From assembly GCF_035917675.1 (NCBI RefSeq), contig NZ_CP109104.1, positions 4,712,001 through 4,776,000 on the forward strand: a stretch of DNA of 64,000 bases, written 5' to 3'. Position 1 is the first letter of the stretch. Every line of letters begins with the position of its first letter. The translations under genes were made by a program, and so were the position numbers. Positions 40,036 through 49,509 of this stretch are shown here, piece after piece. This stretch comes from Streptomyces sp. NBC_01775 (GTDB lineage: Bacteria; Actinomycetota; Actinomycetes; Streptomycetales; Streptomycetaceae). A model generated the notes under the pieces. The model saw only the letters and a program-made list of their open reading frames with translations. It did no database searches and was not told where the DNA came from.

Positions 40036-41235
40036 GTGTCGGCTGAGGAAGGAAAGAGCGGCGTGGCGGTGAGTACGGCGAACGGGTACGAAGGGCGCGG
40101 AGAAGGGCACGGCCCTGGACGGCCCCGACCCGGCAGCGACGGCGAGCACACCCTCCAGCAGCGGCTCGGCTCGGACGGCCGGGCCGGGCGCTTCTACGAC
40201 GATCAGGTGCTCGACCACCTCAACGAGCGCATGCGGGAGTTCGCGGGCCAGCAGGAGATGTTCTTCCTGTCGACGGCCGACCGCTCCGGCGAGTGCGACA
40301 GCAGCTTCCGCGCCGGGCCACCGGGATTTTTGCGGGTGCTGGACGAGCGGACGCTGGTCTTCCCCGAGTACCGCGGCAACGGCGTGCACGCCAGCTTGGG
40401 CAACATCCAGGAGAACCCCCACCTGGGCATCCTGCTCATCGACTTCGTCCGCGCCAGGATCGGCCTGCACATCAACGGCAGGGCCGAGGTCCTCGACGAC
40501 TCCGAACTGCGCCCCTGGGTTCCCGACCTGCCTGCGGACCCGGTGCCGGGCCGACGGGCCCTGCTGTGGGTGCGGGTCGACGTGGAGGAGGCGTACATCC
40601 ACTGCGCCAAGCACATACCCCACTTCCAGAAGGCCCCGCGCCGCCCCGCGCGGGAGTGGGGCACCGACGACTACAAGCGCAAGGGCGGGGACTTCTTCGG
40701 CGCGGCGAGGGACGCGCGCGAGGCACGAAAGGAACGGGACGCGCGTGCGGCGGCCGGGGCGGAGGGGACGGAAGGGACTTCTGCGACTCCCGCGCTCCCC
40801 GAGATCCCCGCGGCTCCCGCGCTCCCCCCGGCTCCTGCGGCCCCGGCTCCTGCCGCGGAATACGCCGGGGCCCGCCGTCCAAGCGGGACGACAGCGACGA
40901 CGACTGCGGCACCCGCGACGGTGGCGGCAGGAACGTCACCCACGGCCTACGAGATGCAGCCCGCGCCCCGTCCGCAACACGCAGCCACCCCAGCCACCCC
41001 AGCCACACCGACCACGCAGCCCACGCCACCTCCCGCTGCTCCCGCTGCTCCCGCCGCCCCCGCAGCGGTCTCCGCCGCGATCTCCGCGCGGGCCGAGAGC
41101 GGCCACGAGGTCGAGCGGGTCCCCGATGCCCCCGATGTCGCCGCCTGGCGGCAGGAGGCGGAGCGGGCGCTGGCCGAGGCGCAGCGGCGCGGACGGGAGC
41201 GCGAACCCGCCCCGTTCCAGGGCTGGTTCGGCTGA
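40036..41235 (+). CDS. Pyridoxamine-phosphate-oxidase-fold protein with Pro/Ala-rich tail
   Basis: A 399-residue protein. Residues about 50-215 form a PPOX split barrel (EMFFLSTADRSGECDSSFRA, FPEYRGNGVHASLGNI, GILLIDFVRARIGLHINGRA). These commonly bind FMN, F420 or heme. The C-terminal ~180 residues are Ala/Pro/Thr-rich and disordered, ending in a short charged helix and FQGWFG. The GTG at 40036 follows the flavohemoglobin stop by 3 bases, so translation is coupled. A joint redox role with the globin is inferred. Confidence 0.8.
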   Translation: MSAEEGKSGVAVSTANGYEGRGEGHGPGRPRPGSDGEHTLQQRLGSDGRAGRFYDDQVLDHLNERMREFAGQQEMFFLSTADRSGECDSSFRAGPPGFLRVLDERTLVFPEYRGNGVHASLGNIQENPHLGILLIDFVRARIGLHINGRAEVLDDSELRPWVPDLPADPVPGRRALLWVRVDVEEAYIHCAKHIPHFQKAPRRPAREWGTDDYKRKGGDFFGAARDAREARKERDARAAAGAEGTEGTSATPALPEIPAAPALPPAPAAPAPAAEYAGARRPSGTTATTTAAPATVAAGTSPTAYEMQPAPRPQHAATPATPATPTTQPTPPPAAPAAPAAPAAVSAAISARAESGHEVERVPDAPDVAAWRQEAERALAEAQRRGREREPAPFQGWFG

Positions 41236-41305
41236 GGCACCCGCGAGGAACCCGTGCGCCGGCGCCGTCAGCCCCAAGTCGCACCCCAAATCTCAGGCCC
41301 AGCGC

Positions 41306-41806
41306 TCAGCCCAGGTCGGGCGCCAGCAGCGCGCGTACTCCCTCGATGTTGGCGGCGAGATAGGCGCGCAGCGCCGGAGGCACGACCTCGACCGAGGTGA
41401 CGCCCTCCGGGGTGAAGGGGAGGCGGACGATCTCGTACTCCCCGCACGGCTCGTCCACCTCGGGCCCGTGCCGCAGCGTGGGATCCATGGAGACCAGCCG
41501 GCACACGAAGAAGTGCTGCACCTTCACGCCGCCGGGCGTCTCCTCGGCGTCGTGGACGGTGTCGACGAAGGCGGGCACGACATCGGTGACCTTCGCCCCC
41601 AACTCCTCGTCGACCTCGCGGTGCAGCGCCTCCACCACGGTGCGGTCGACGCCGGGCTCGACCCCGCCGCCGGGGGTGATCCAGTACGGTTCGCGGCCCG
41701 GTTTGGTGCGTTTGATGAGGATCAGCTCGCCGGGCCCCTCGTCGTCGGGACCGGCGAGAAGGATGGCGCGGGCGGTGCGTTTGACCACGGGACGTTCGTC
41801 GGACAT
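41306..41806 (-). CDS. NUDIX hydrolase
   Basis: A 166-residue NUDIX protein. The Nudix box is GGGVEPGVDRTVVEALHREV followed by DEELGA, including the RE-x-x-EE metal-binding core. Substrate unknown. The ATG at 41806 was chosen at the first family-like residue (MSDERPVVKRTARAILL). Confidence 0.9.
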   Translation of the reverse strand: MSDERPVVKRTARAILLAGPDDEGPGELILIKRTKPGREPYWITPGGGVEPGVDRTVVEALHREVDEELGAKVTDVVPAFVDTVHDAEETPGGVKVQHFFVCRLVSMDPTLRHGPEVDEPCGEYEIVRLPFTPEGVTSVEVVPPALRAYLAANIEGVRALLAPDLG

Positions 41807-41855
41807 GGGTGAGGTTTGGCCCGCGTCGCACGGGGTCAAACCCGGTACGCCGCCC

Positions 41856-42752
41856 TCACCAGTGCACGGCGGCGCGCAGCAGCCACTCGTGGGCGCGCGC
41901 GATGTGCGGGAGCGCGAGTGTCCCGGCGCGCGCGGACAGGAAGTACGTACGCAGCGGTGGTACGGGCGGGTCGAACAGCGAGACCAGGCGTCCCGCGTCC
42001 AGCGCCTCGACGCACAGATAGCGGGGCAGTACGGCCAGCCCCGCGCCCTCCGCCACACACTCCAGCGCGGCCCGCAGATCGGGGGCGACCAGCGCACCGT
42101 TGTGCACGGGCTGCGCGTCGAAGACGGTGGCCCAGTAGCGCGAGGTCAGCGGCATGCTCTCGTGCACGTCGATCACGGGCACGCCTTCCAGGGGTCCGGA
42201 TCCCTTGGCCCGCAGCACGGCCGGACCGCCCAGGCGCGCGGCCCAGCGGGGCGCGGCGACCAGGATGTGCTCCTCGTCGCACAGCGGGGTCGCGGTGAGG
42301 AGTTCGCCGCGGGGGCGTGCGGTGCTCAGGGCGAGGTCGTGGTGGCCGGCGGCGAGCCCGTCCAGGCTCTCCTCGGCCGAGCCGAAGGCGGCCCGCAGCG
42401 TCATGCCCTGCTCGACGAGCGGCGCGAGCGCGGGCAGCGCGCGCAGCGAGGTGAACTCGGGCGGCCCCACCAGGTGCAGGGTGCGCCCAGCGGTCTCCTC
42501 GCCCAGTCGGCTCTCGGTTATTTCCATCAACGCGTCGAGATGCGGCGCCACTTGATGGGCCAGTTCCTCACCGACCGTGGTCGCCGTGACCCCTCGCGCC
42601 TGCCGGAGGAAGAGCGGCCGTCCCAACTGCCGCTCCAGCGTTCGTATCTGCCCCGTCACCGCAGGCTGCGAGACCCCGAGCAGCGCGGCGGCACGCGTGA
42701 AGGACCCGGCCCGGTGCACCGCGAGGAACGTGCGCAGCAGAGCCAGATCCAT
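41856..42752 (-). CDS. LysR family transcriptional regulator
   Basis: A 298-residue LysR regulator. The N-terminal winged helix is MDLALLRTFLAVHRAGSFTR with SQPAVTGQIRTLERQLGRPL. The two-lobed effector domain starts about residue 90. Its target is unclear because no metabolic gene is divergent; autoregulation through the TCGATA dyad 72-90 bp upstream is plausible. Confidence 0.9.
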   Translation of the reverse strand: MDLALLRTFLAVHRAGSFTRAAALLGVSQPAVTGQIRTLERQLGRPLFLRQARGVTATTVGEELAHQVAPHLDALMEITESRLGEETAGRTLHLVGPPEFTSLRALPALAPLVEQGMTLRAAFGSAEESLDGLAAGHHDLALSTARPRGELLTATPLCDEEHILVAAPRWAARLGGPAVLRAKGSGPLEGVPVIDVHESMPLTSRYWATVFDAQPVHNGALVAPDLRAALECVAEGAGLAVLPRYLCVEALDAGRLVSLFDPPVPPLRTYFLSARAGTLALPHIARAHEWLLRAAVHW

Positions 42753-42823
42753 AACGCCTCCGAAGCGCGCACCGACGGGGGTACTCCGCTTTTGTCACTG
42801 TGCGTGTCGCAACGATAAATATC

Positions 42824-42841
42824 TCGATAGGTCTATATCGA
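42824..42841. promoter_or_regulatory. Candidate LysR-type operator
   Basis: TCGATA-GGTCTA-TATCGA, a perfect dyad in an AT-rich patch about 72 bp upstream of the LysR start. Confidence 0.5.
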
Positions 42842-42849
42842 TACTGTGA

Positions 42850-42878
42850 TTGGACACTGACGCAGAGTCAACTAGCCT
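42850..42878 (+). promoter_or_regulatory. Housekeeping-like promoter upstream of the Bro-N gene
   Basis: TTGGAC (42850-42855) and TAGCCT (42873-42878) are 17 bp apart. It faces a short hairpin-ended segment and the Bro-N gene. Confidence 0.5.
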
Positions 42879-42884
42879 TGTGTG

Positions 42885-42946
42885 AGCGCTGCTTCGCGCG
42901 TAGCGCCGGGCGGTTCGTGACACGAGGGGGGAGCCACGAACCGCCC
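42885..42946 (+). ncRNA. Putative ~60-nt small RNA or attenuated leader
   Basis: The segment from the predicted start to the end of a strong hairpin (42908-42946) could be a small RNA. It also contains a smaller GCGCT/AGCGC stem-loop (42886-42906). There is no family match; the call rests only on promoter-hairpin spacing. Confidence 0.3.
42908..42946 (+). terminator. Strong hairpin in the LysR/Bro-N intergenic region
   Basis: GGGCGGTTCGTG pairs with CACGAACCGCCC (12 bp, 15-base loop) followed by TTAAT. It acts as terminator or attenuator about 97 bp before the Bro-N start. Confidence 0.65.
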
Positions 42947-42973
42947 TTAATGCTGTCACATTCGCCCATACGA

Positions 42974-42989
42974 GTTAACGTTCGTTAAC
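42974..42989. promoter_or_regulatory. Perfect dyad upstream of the Bro-N gene
   Basis: GTTAACG-TT-CGTTAAC, a 16-bp perfect palindrome 54 bp before the start codon; a repressor-operator-like site. Confidence 0.55.
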
Positions 42990-43042
42990 GGGCCCGATTA
43001 TCGCCCGTTCGCCTGCTTGTGTGAGAGTCGGAGGTGACGCTC

Positions 43043-44050
43043 ATGTACGAGCAGTCCGTACCGCCCCCCGACGGGGCGGTACATCGCCAGGACGCCATCG
43101 AGATCGGCGACTTCGTGTACGCGGCGACGGGCGCGCGGGTGCGGCGGCTGACGACGCCGGATGGCATCTATTGGTTCCCAGCGGCCGACGTGTGTCGCCA
43201 ACTTGGCTACACCCATACGGGATCGGCTCTGAGGAACGTCGCGGACACCATGAACTCGGACACCCTTGAGAGTGTGCTCAGGAAGCACACTCTGGGCGTT
43301 CCCGCAGGTCGAGAGTGGCGCCGAGACATGAAAGTGGTCAACCTGCAAGGCTTGATCCGACTCGTGAACGGATGCACCAAGCGCGAAGCGGAACCGTTCA
43401 AACGCTGGGTGACTGAGGTTGTCATCGCGCTTCAGCGCGAGGGTTCGTACGCGCTCGACAAGGCGGAGATCCAGCCGAAGGAACCGGCGGCTCCCACGGC
43501 GTACGCCATGCCTGCGGGGGTGGCCGACGCGATCGTGCGGTTGGAGGAGCACAACCTTCGGCTGGACGAGGAGTGGTTGGCCCGGCAGCGTGAAGACCGG
43601 CGCTTCCAGGAGGAATCGCTGGCTCAGCAGCGCGAAGTGCTGGTTCAGCAGGCGGAAGTACTCGCTCAGCAGCGGGAAACCGTCGCGTTGCTGGGGCGGA
43701 TCGTGGAGAACACCGCGCCTCGGCGGCGAGAGGACCACCCGCCGTCCCACCAGCCCCCGGCCCCCACCGCGGGCGCGGTCTCCCTGCTCTCCCTCTGGGA
43801 GCGCAAGCAGTTGGCGATCACCAAGGACGTGTGGCCCGTCGCCGCACTGATGGCGGGGATGCTCACGGTGGACGGCGAGGCCCGGGTCAGCACGGACGAT
43901 CTCGTCACGCGTACCGGTCTGTCCCAGGACGAGGTGCTGGCCGCCCTGCGGCTGATGCTGCGGCACGGGTGCTTTCGCCAGCGCGGCGTCGACAGCGTCG
44001 GGGCTCAGGTCTACGTCCTGCCGGGGCGAAACCCTGGCTCCGAGCTGTAG
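43043..44050 (+). CDS. Bro-N domain (phage antirepressor-type) protein
   Basis: A 335-residue protein. The N-terminal Bro-N domain (about 18-125: YWFPAADVCRQLGYTHTGSAL, VVNLQGLIRLVNGC) is the DNA-binding module of phage antirepressors. A Gln/Glu-rich coiled-coil stretch (about 160-215, with repeated AQQRE) and a C-terminal helical domain resembling a winged helix (about 250-335) follow. The ATG at 43043 follows GGAGGTGACGCTC. There is no integrase or other phage gene nearby, so it is an isolated or domesticated gene. Confidence 0.82.
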   Translation: MYEQSVPPPDGAVHRQDAIEIGDFVYAATGARVRRLTTPDGIYWFPAADVCRQLGYTHTGSALRNVADTMNSDTLESVLRKHTLGVPAGREWRRDMKVVNLQGLIRLVNGCTKREAEPFKRWVTEVVIALQREGSYALDKAEIQPKEPAAPTAYAMPAGVADAIVRLEEHNLRLDEEWLARQREDRRFQEESLAQQREVLVQQAEVLAQQRETVALLGRIVENTAPRRREDHPPSHQPPAPTAGAVSLLSLWERKQLAITKDVWPVAALMAGMLTVDGEARVSTDDLVTRTGLSQDEVLAALRLMLRHGCFRQRGVDSVGAQVYVLPGRNPGSEL

Positions 44051-44059
44051 GTTGCCTAG

Positions 44060-44073
44060 GTTTCACGGGAAAC
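44060..44073. promoter_or_regulatory. Degenerate parS site (13/14)
   Basis: GTTTCACGGGAAAC differs from parS at one base next to the dyad centre; it lies between the Bro-N stop and the terminator. Confidence 0.6.
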
Positions 44074-44076
44074 AAC

Positions 44077-44121
44077 GGCGATGTGCGAACCGTAGCCCTC
44101 GGCTAGGGTTCGCACATCGCC
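44077..44121. terminator. Bidirectional terminator between Bro-N gene and thiC
   Basis: 15-bp perfect stem (44077-44091 with 44107-44121), extended by TAGCC/GGCTA after one mismatch; it lies between convergent stop codons. Confidence 0.88.
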
Positions 44122-44141
44122 GCAGGTCAGACCGCGACAGA

Positions 44142-46068
<1,927 letters not shown>

Positions 46069-46157
46069 GCTCCCGCGATGTGCAAAGGCGTCACTACGCT
46101 AACGGCACACGGCCCGGACTGAACACCCCACCCGGACGTTGTTGCGATGATCTGGCG

Positions 46158-47774
46158 GTGACCCACTCCCACGGCCCGTCCCACGGCTCCCCCCACGACC
46201 ACCCCCGCGACCACCCCCACAGCCCTTCGCACGGTCATGGGCACAGCCACGCCCACAGCCACGGGCCGCCCGCGCCCGTATCGCGCCATCTGCGCAAGGT
46301 CGTCGCGGCGGTGCTCATCCCGTTCGCGCTGGCGGTGCTGGTCGCTCTGGTGGTGCTGTGGCCCGGCGGGGCGCCGGGGCACGTGCACGACCACTCCGGG
46401 GTCGGCTTCGACCGGCCCACCTTCGCCGCGAAGGTCACGAAGCTGGCGGAGGTGAGCTGTGGGGACGTCAACGTCCGCCAGCCGCCGGCCCAGTCCGGCG
46501 GTGCGGGCGGTGCCGGGGGTGCCGGTGGTGCGGGCGGTTCGGAAGGGGCGGGCGGTGACGGCCAGCAGAACGGGGGCGCGAAGAACGTCTGTCACAAGGC
46601 GACCGTCGAGGTCACCGAGGGCAAGGACAAGGGCCACACCTTCACCGAGGTCGTCACCCCGGACGCCACCCGCACCTACACCGTCGGTCAGCAGGTCGTG
46701 GTCGCGTACGCCGAAAAGGCGCCCCGCGACCTCCAGTACAGCGTCATCGACGCGAACCGCGACGTGCCGATGGTGCTGCTCGCCGTCGTCTTCGCCCTCG
46801 TCGTCGTGCTGGTGGGGCGGCTGCGCGGGGTGCTGGCGCTGGTGGGGCTGGTGGTCAGCTTCGCGGTGCTGACGCTGTTCATCCTGCCCGCGATACTCCA
46901 GGGCTCGAATCCCCTGGTGGTGGCCGTGGTCGGGGGCAGTGCCATCATGCTGGCGACGCTCTATCTGTGCCACGGGCTGTCCGCGCGGACGTCGGTCGCG
47001 GTGCTGGGCACGCTGGTCTCTCTGCTGCTGATCGGGCTGCTGGGCTCGCTGTTCATCGGCTGGGCCCAGCTGACGGGCAACACCGACGACCAGACGGGCC
47101 TGGTGCACGGGCTCTACCCGGGCATCGAGATCCGGGGCCTGCTGCTGGCGGGGGTGCTGATCGGTTCGCTCGGGGTGCTCGACGACGTGACGGTCACGCA
47201 GACCTCAGCCGTGTGGGAGCTGAAGGAGGCGGACCCGGGAGCGAGCTGGCGGAAGATCTACCGCTCCGCCATGCGGATCGGACGCGACCACATCGCGTCC
47301 GTCGTCAACACGCTGGTGCTGGCCTACGCGGGTGCCGCGCTGCCGCTGCTGCTGCTGTTCTCGATCGCGCGCAGCGATGTCTCGATGGTGGCCACGAGCG
47401 AGGTGGTGGCCGAGGAGATCGTCCGCACGCTCGTGGGCTCGATCGGCCTGGTGGCCTCGGTGCCGGTGACGACGCTGCTGGCCGCGCTGGTGGTCTCGGC
47501 GGACCGGCGGCGTACGGACGGCTCGGGGACGGGCGCTTCGGGGACGGGCGGCCCGGGGACGGTCGCTCCTGGTGGGCCCGCCGTTCCGGTGGGCGGCGCC
47601 GTACCCGTGGGTGGCGCCGTACCCGGCCCTCCCGTTTCCGGGCCGCTGGGCAGTGGCCCGTCCGGCGCTGGTCCGGCCGGCGGGCCCGCCGTTCCCGCCC
47701 CGGCCTCCGGTGCCGGTGTGCCGGGGCGTGCTCCGGTCACCAGTCGCCGCGGGAGGAGGAGGAAGCCGAAGTGA
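46158..47774 (+). CDS. YibE/F-like membrane protein with His-rich N-terminus
   Basis: A 538-residue polytopic protein. The first ~37 residues are a His/Ser/Pro metal-binding-like stretch (repeats of HGHSHAHSHG). After TM1 comes an extracytoplasmic region interrupted by a GGAGGAGGAGG linker with two cysteines flanking it. The YibE/F core of about seven TM segments includes GVLDDVTVTQTSAVWEL. The C-terminus is a Gly/Pro/Val-rich repeat and a basic end. Function unknown; the His tract suggests a divalent metal link. GTG start at 46158. Divergent from thiC. Confidence 0.82.
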   Translation: MTHSHGPSHGSPHDHPRDHPHSPSHGHGHSHAHSHGPPAPVSRHLRKVVAAVLIPFALAVLVALVVLWPGGAPGHVHDHSGVGFDRPTFAAKVTKLAEVSCGDVNVRQPPAQSGGAGGAGGAGGAGGSEGAGGDGQQNGGAKNVCHKATVEVTEGKDKGHTFTEVVTPDATRTYTVGQQVVVAYAEKAPRDLQYSVIDANRDVPMVLLAVVFALVVVLVGRLRGVLALVGLVVSFAVLTLFILPAILQGSNPLVVAVVGGSAIMLATLYLCHGLSARTSVAVLGTLVSLLLIGLLGSLFIGWAQLTGNTDDQTGLVHGLYPGIEIRGLLLAGVLIGSLGVLDDVTVTQTSAVWELKEADPGASWRKIYRSAMRIGRDHIASVVNTLVLAYAGAALPLLLLFSIARSDVSMVATSEVVAEEIVRTLVGSIGLVASVPVTTLLAALVVSADRRRTDGSGTGASGTGGPGTVAPGGPAVPVGGAVPVGGAVPGPPVSGPLGSGPSGAGPAGGPAVPAPASGAGVPGRAPVTSRRGRRRKPK

Positions 47775-47958
47775 AGTGCCGCACCAGGTAGATGACGCCG
47801 CCGACCAGCGCGGCGAAGATCAGCACCTTGAACAGCAGGCCGATGACGAATCCGATGAGGCTGGTGATCAGGCCGCCGAAGACGGCCAGCGCGATCACCG
47901 GGATGACGACCCACTTCACCCACCAGGGCAGGCCGGAGAGAGTGCCTTTCGTGTCCAT
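47737..47958 (-). CDS. DUF5326 family small membrane protein (73 aa)
   Basis: A 73-residue protein with WWVKWVVIPVIALAVFGGL and a second hydrophobic segment, then a Ser-rich end. Its 3' end overlaps the YibE/F gene by 38 bp on the opposite strand. Conserved in Streptomyces, function unknown. ATG at 47958. Confidence 0.75.
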   Translation of the reverse strand: MDTKGTLSGLPWWVKWVVIPVIALAVFGGLITSLIGFVIGLLFKVLIFAALVGGVIYLVRHFTSASSSSRGDW

Positions 47959-48164
47959 GTCTGTGCTCCGTTATCCGAGGGTGTTCGAAGGCGTTCGTGC
48001 CTTCTGACCTTGATGCTAGGCGGCGCCGCAAGCGCGTGGGGCCGCCGTGGCCCTCGTCCTCCCCTGAACCTGACCCCTAGGTAACCCTGAAGCCGGGCCT
48101 CCGGCCCAGCCTTCCGGCAGCTCTCCGGCAGCTCTCCGGCAGGCTTCCCGCTCAGCCCTCCCGC

Positions 48165-48482
48165 TCAGCCCTCCGGCGGGGAGAAGACCACGAGAACGCG
48201 CAGGTCCTCCGAGACATGGTGGAACTTGTGCGGAACCTGGGCGGGCACGTAGACGACGCTGCCGCGCGCGACCTGCGTCGTTTCCTCCCCCACGGTCAGC
48301 GAGGCCCGCCCGCTGACGACGACGTACACCTCGTCCTGGGGGTGCGGCTGCTGCCGGTCGGGCTCGCCCGCGTTCAGCGCGTACAGGCCGACGGACATGT
48401 TGCGCTCGTGCAAGAAGCGCAGGTAGGCGCCGTCGTTCACGGCGCGCTCGGCCTCCAGCTCCTCCAGTCGGAACTCCTTCAC
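48165..48482 (-). CDS. Cupin domain protein
   Basis: A 105-residue single-domain cupin. Motif 1 reads QPHPQDEVYVVVSGRASL (two His and Glu as potential metal ligands), and motif 2 is GSVVYVPAQVPHKFHHV. The GTG at 48482 is assumed; the ribosome site is weak and GTG codons lie a few residues upstream. Confidence 0.82.
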   Translation of the reverse strand: MKEFRLEELEAERAVNDGAYLRFLHERNMSVGLYALNAGEPDRQQPHPQDEVYVVVSGRASLTVGEETTQVARGSVVYVPAQVPHKFHHVSEDLRVLVVFSPPEG

Positions 48483-48611
48483 GGACGGCTCACCCCGCGA
48501 CCTGTTCCCCACACGTCTGTCCGCGTTCCCCCGACTCTCGTCCGCACGATTGCCCGCACCACTACCCGCACCCCTTGTGACGTCGACGCCTGCTTCTGCA
48601 ACGATTTCAGC

Positions 48612-48986
48612 ATGACGAACTTCCTCATCAAGACGCTGGCCAACGCAGCGGCACTGGCCGTGGCGACCTGGCTCCTGGGCGATATCGCGGTGACCGGCGA
48701 CGACGGGGGCAAGAAGACGCTGACGCTGGTTGTCGTCGCCCTGATCTTCGGCGTCGTCAACTTCGTGGTCAAGCCGATCGTCAAGCTGTTCTCGCTCCCC
48801 CTGCTGGTGCTGACGCTGGGCCTGTTCACGCTGGTGATCAATGCCCTGATGCTGATGCTGACCTCCTGGGTGGCGGACAAACTGGACGTGGGCTTCCATG
48901 TGGACGGCTTCGGCACGGCGGTGCTCGGCGGCCTGATCATCTCGGTCGTGTCCTGGGCGCTGAACCTGGCCATGGACCGGGACTGA
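48612..48986 (+). CDS. Small four-TM membrane protein (PF04020-type 'phage holin family')
   Basis: A 124-residue protein with four membrane segments. The N-terminus FLIKTLANAAALAVATWLLG and VNFVVKPIVKLFSLPLLVLTLGLF are typical of the YvlD/PF04020 family. Despite the database name, nothing suggests a phage. ATG at 48612. It is 10 bp upstream of ptpA, so probably co-transcribed. Confidence 0.85.
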   Translation: MTNFLIKTLANAAALAVATWLLGDIAVTGDDGGKKTLTLVVVALIFGVVNFVVKPIVKLFSLPLLVLTLGLFTLVINALMLMLTSWVADKLDVGFHVDGFGTAVLGGLIISVVSWALNLAMDRD

Positions 48987-48996
48987 GAGGGGGAAC

Positions 48997-49509
48997 ATGT
49001 ACCGCGTCTGCTTTGTGTGTACGGGCAACATCTGCCGCTCCCCCATGGCCGAGGCCGTCTTCCGCTCCCACGTGCGGGACGCCGGCCTGGACCACCTGGT
49101 GGAGATCCACAGCGCGGGCACCGGCAGCTGGCATCTGGGCGACCCGGCCGACCCCCGCACGAGCGCGGTGCTGGAGGCCGCGGGGTACGGACTCACGCAT
49201 GAGGCGCGCCGGTTCGAGCCCGCCTGGTTCCAGACGGACGACCTGATCGTCGCGCTGGACGAGGGGCACGCGCGCGATCTGCGCGGCCTGGCACGCCGTC
49301 CCGAGGAGGCCGCCAAAGTGCGGCTGCTGCGCTCCTACGACCCGGAGGCCGTCGCCGCCGAGGAGGGCGGGCGCGGTGACCTGAGCGTCCCCGACCCGTA
49401 CTACAGCGACGAGAGCGGCTTCGAGGAGTGCCTGGACCTGGTGGAGGCGGCCATGCCAGGGCTGCTGTCCGAGGTGGCGGCGGCCGTCGAGGTGCGGGAG
49501 GCCGGCTGA
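48997..49509 (+). CDS. ptpA: Low-molecular-weight protein tyrosine phosphatase PtpA
   Basis: A 170-residue LMW-PTP. The signature loop VCTGNICRSPMAEAV has Cys8 and Arg14, and the general-acid loop is VPDPYYSD near residue 133. Orthologous to S. coelicolor PtpA, which affects secondary metabolism when overexpressed. GGGGGAAC precedes the ATG. Its stop overlaps the next start (TGATG). Confidence 0.94.
   Translation: MYRVCFVCTGNICRSPMAEAVFRSHVRDAGLDHLVEIHSAGTGSWHLGDPADPRTSAVLEAAGYGLTHEARRFEPAWFQTDDLIVALDEGHARDLRGLARRPEEAAKVRLLRSYDPEAVAAEEGGRGDLSVPDPYYSDESGFEECLDLVEAAMPGLLSEVAAAVEVREAG

Noticed and set aside
43034..43042. GTG at 43034 as the Bro-N start
   Set aside because: It overlaps the GGAGG ribosome site that fits the ATG at 43043.
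43043..44073. Intact prophage or integrative element around the Bro-N gene
   Set aside because: No integrase, excisionase, structural gene or attachment repeats were found; flanking genes are ordinary chromosomal ones.
48112..48145. CTCCGGCAG short repeats after the cupin gene
   Set aside because: Three imperfect copies in GC-rich DNA, too weak to call a regulatory or terminator structure.
48612..48986. Phage holin interpretation
   Set aside because: The PF04020 family name is historical; there are no lysis or phage genes nearby and the gene belongs to the ptpA operon.
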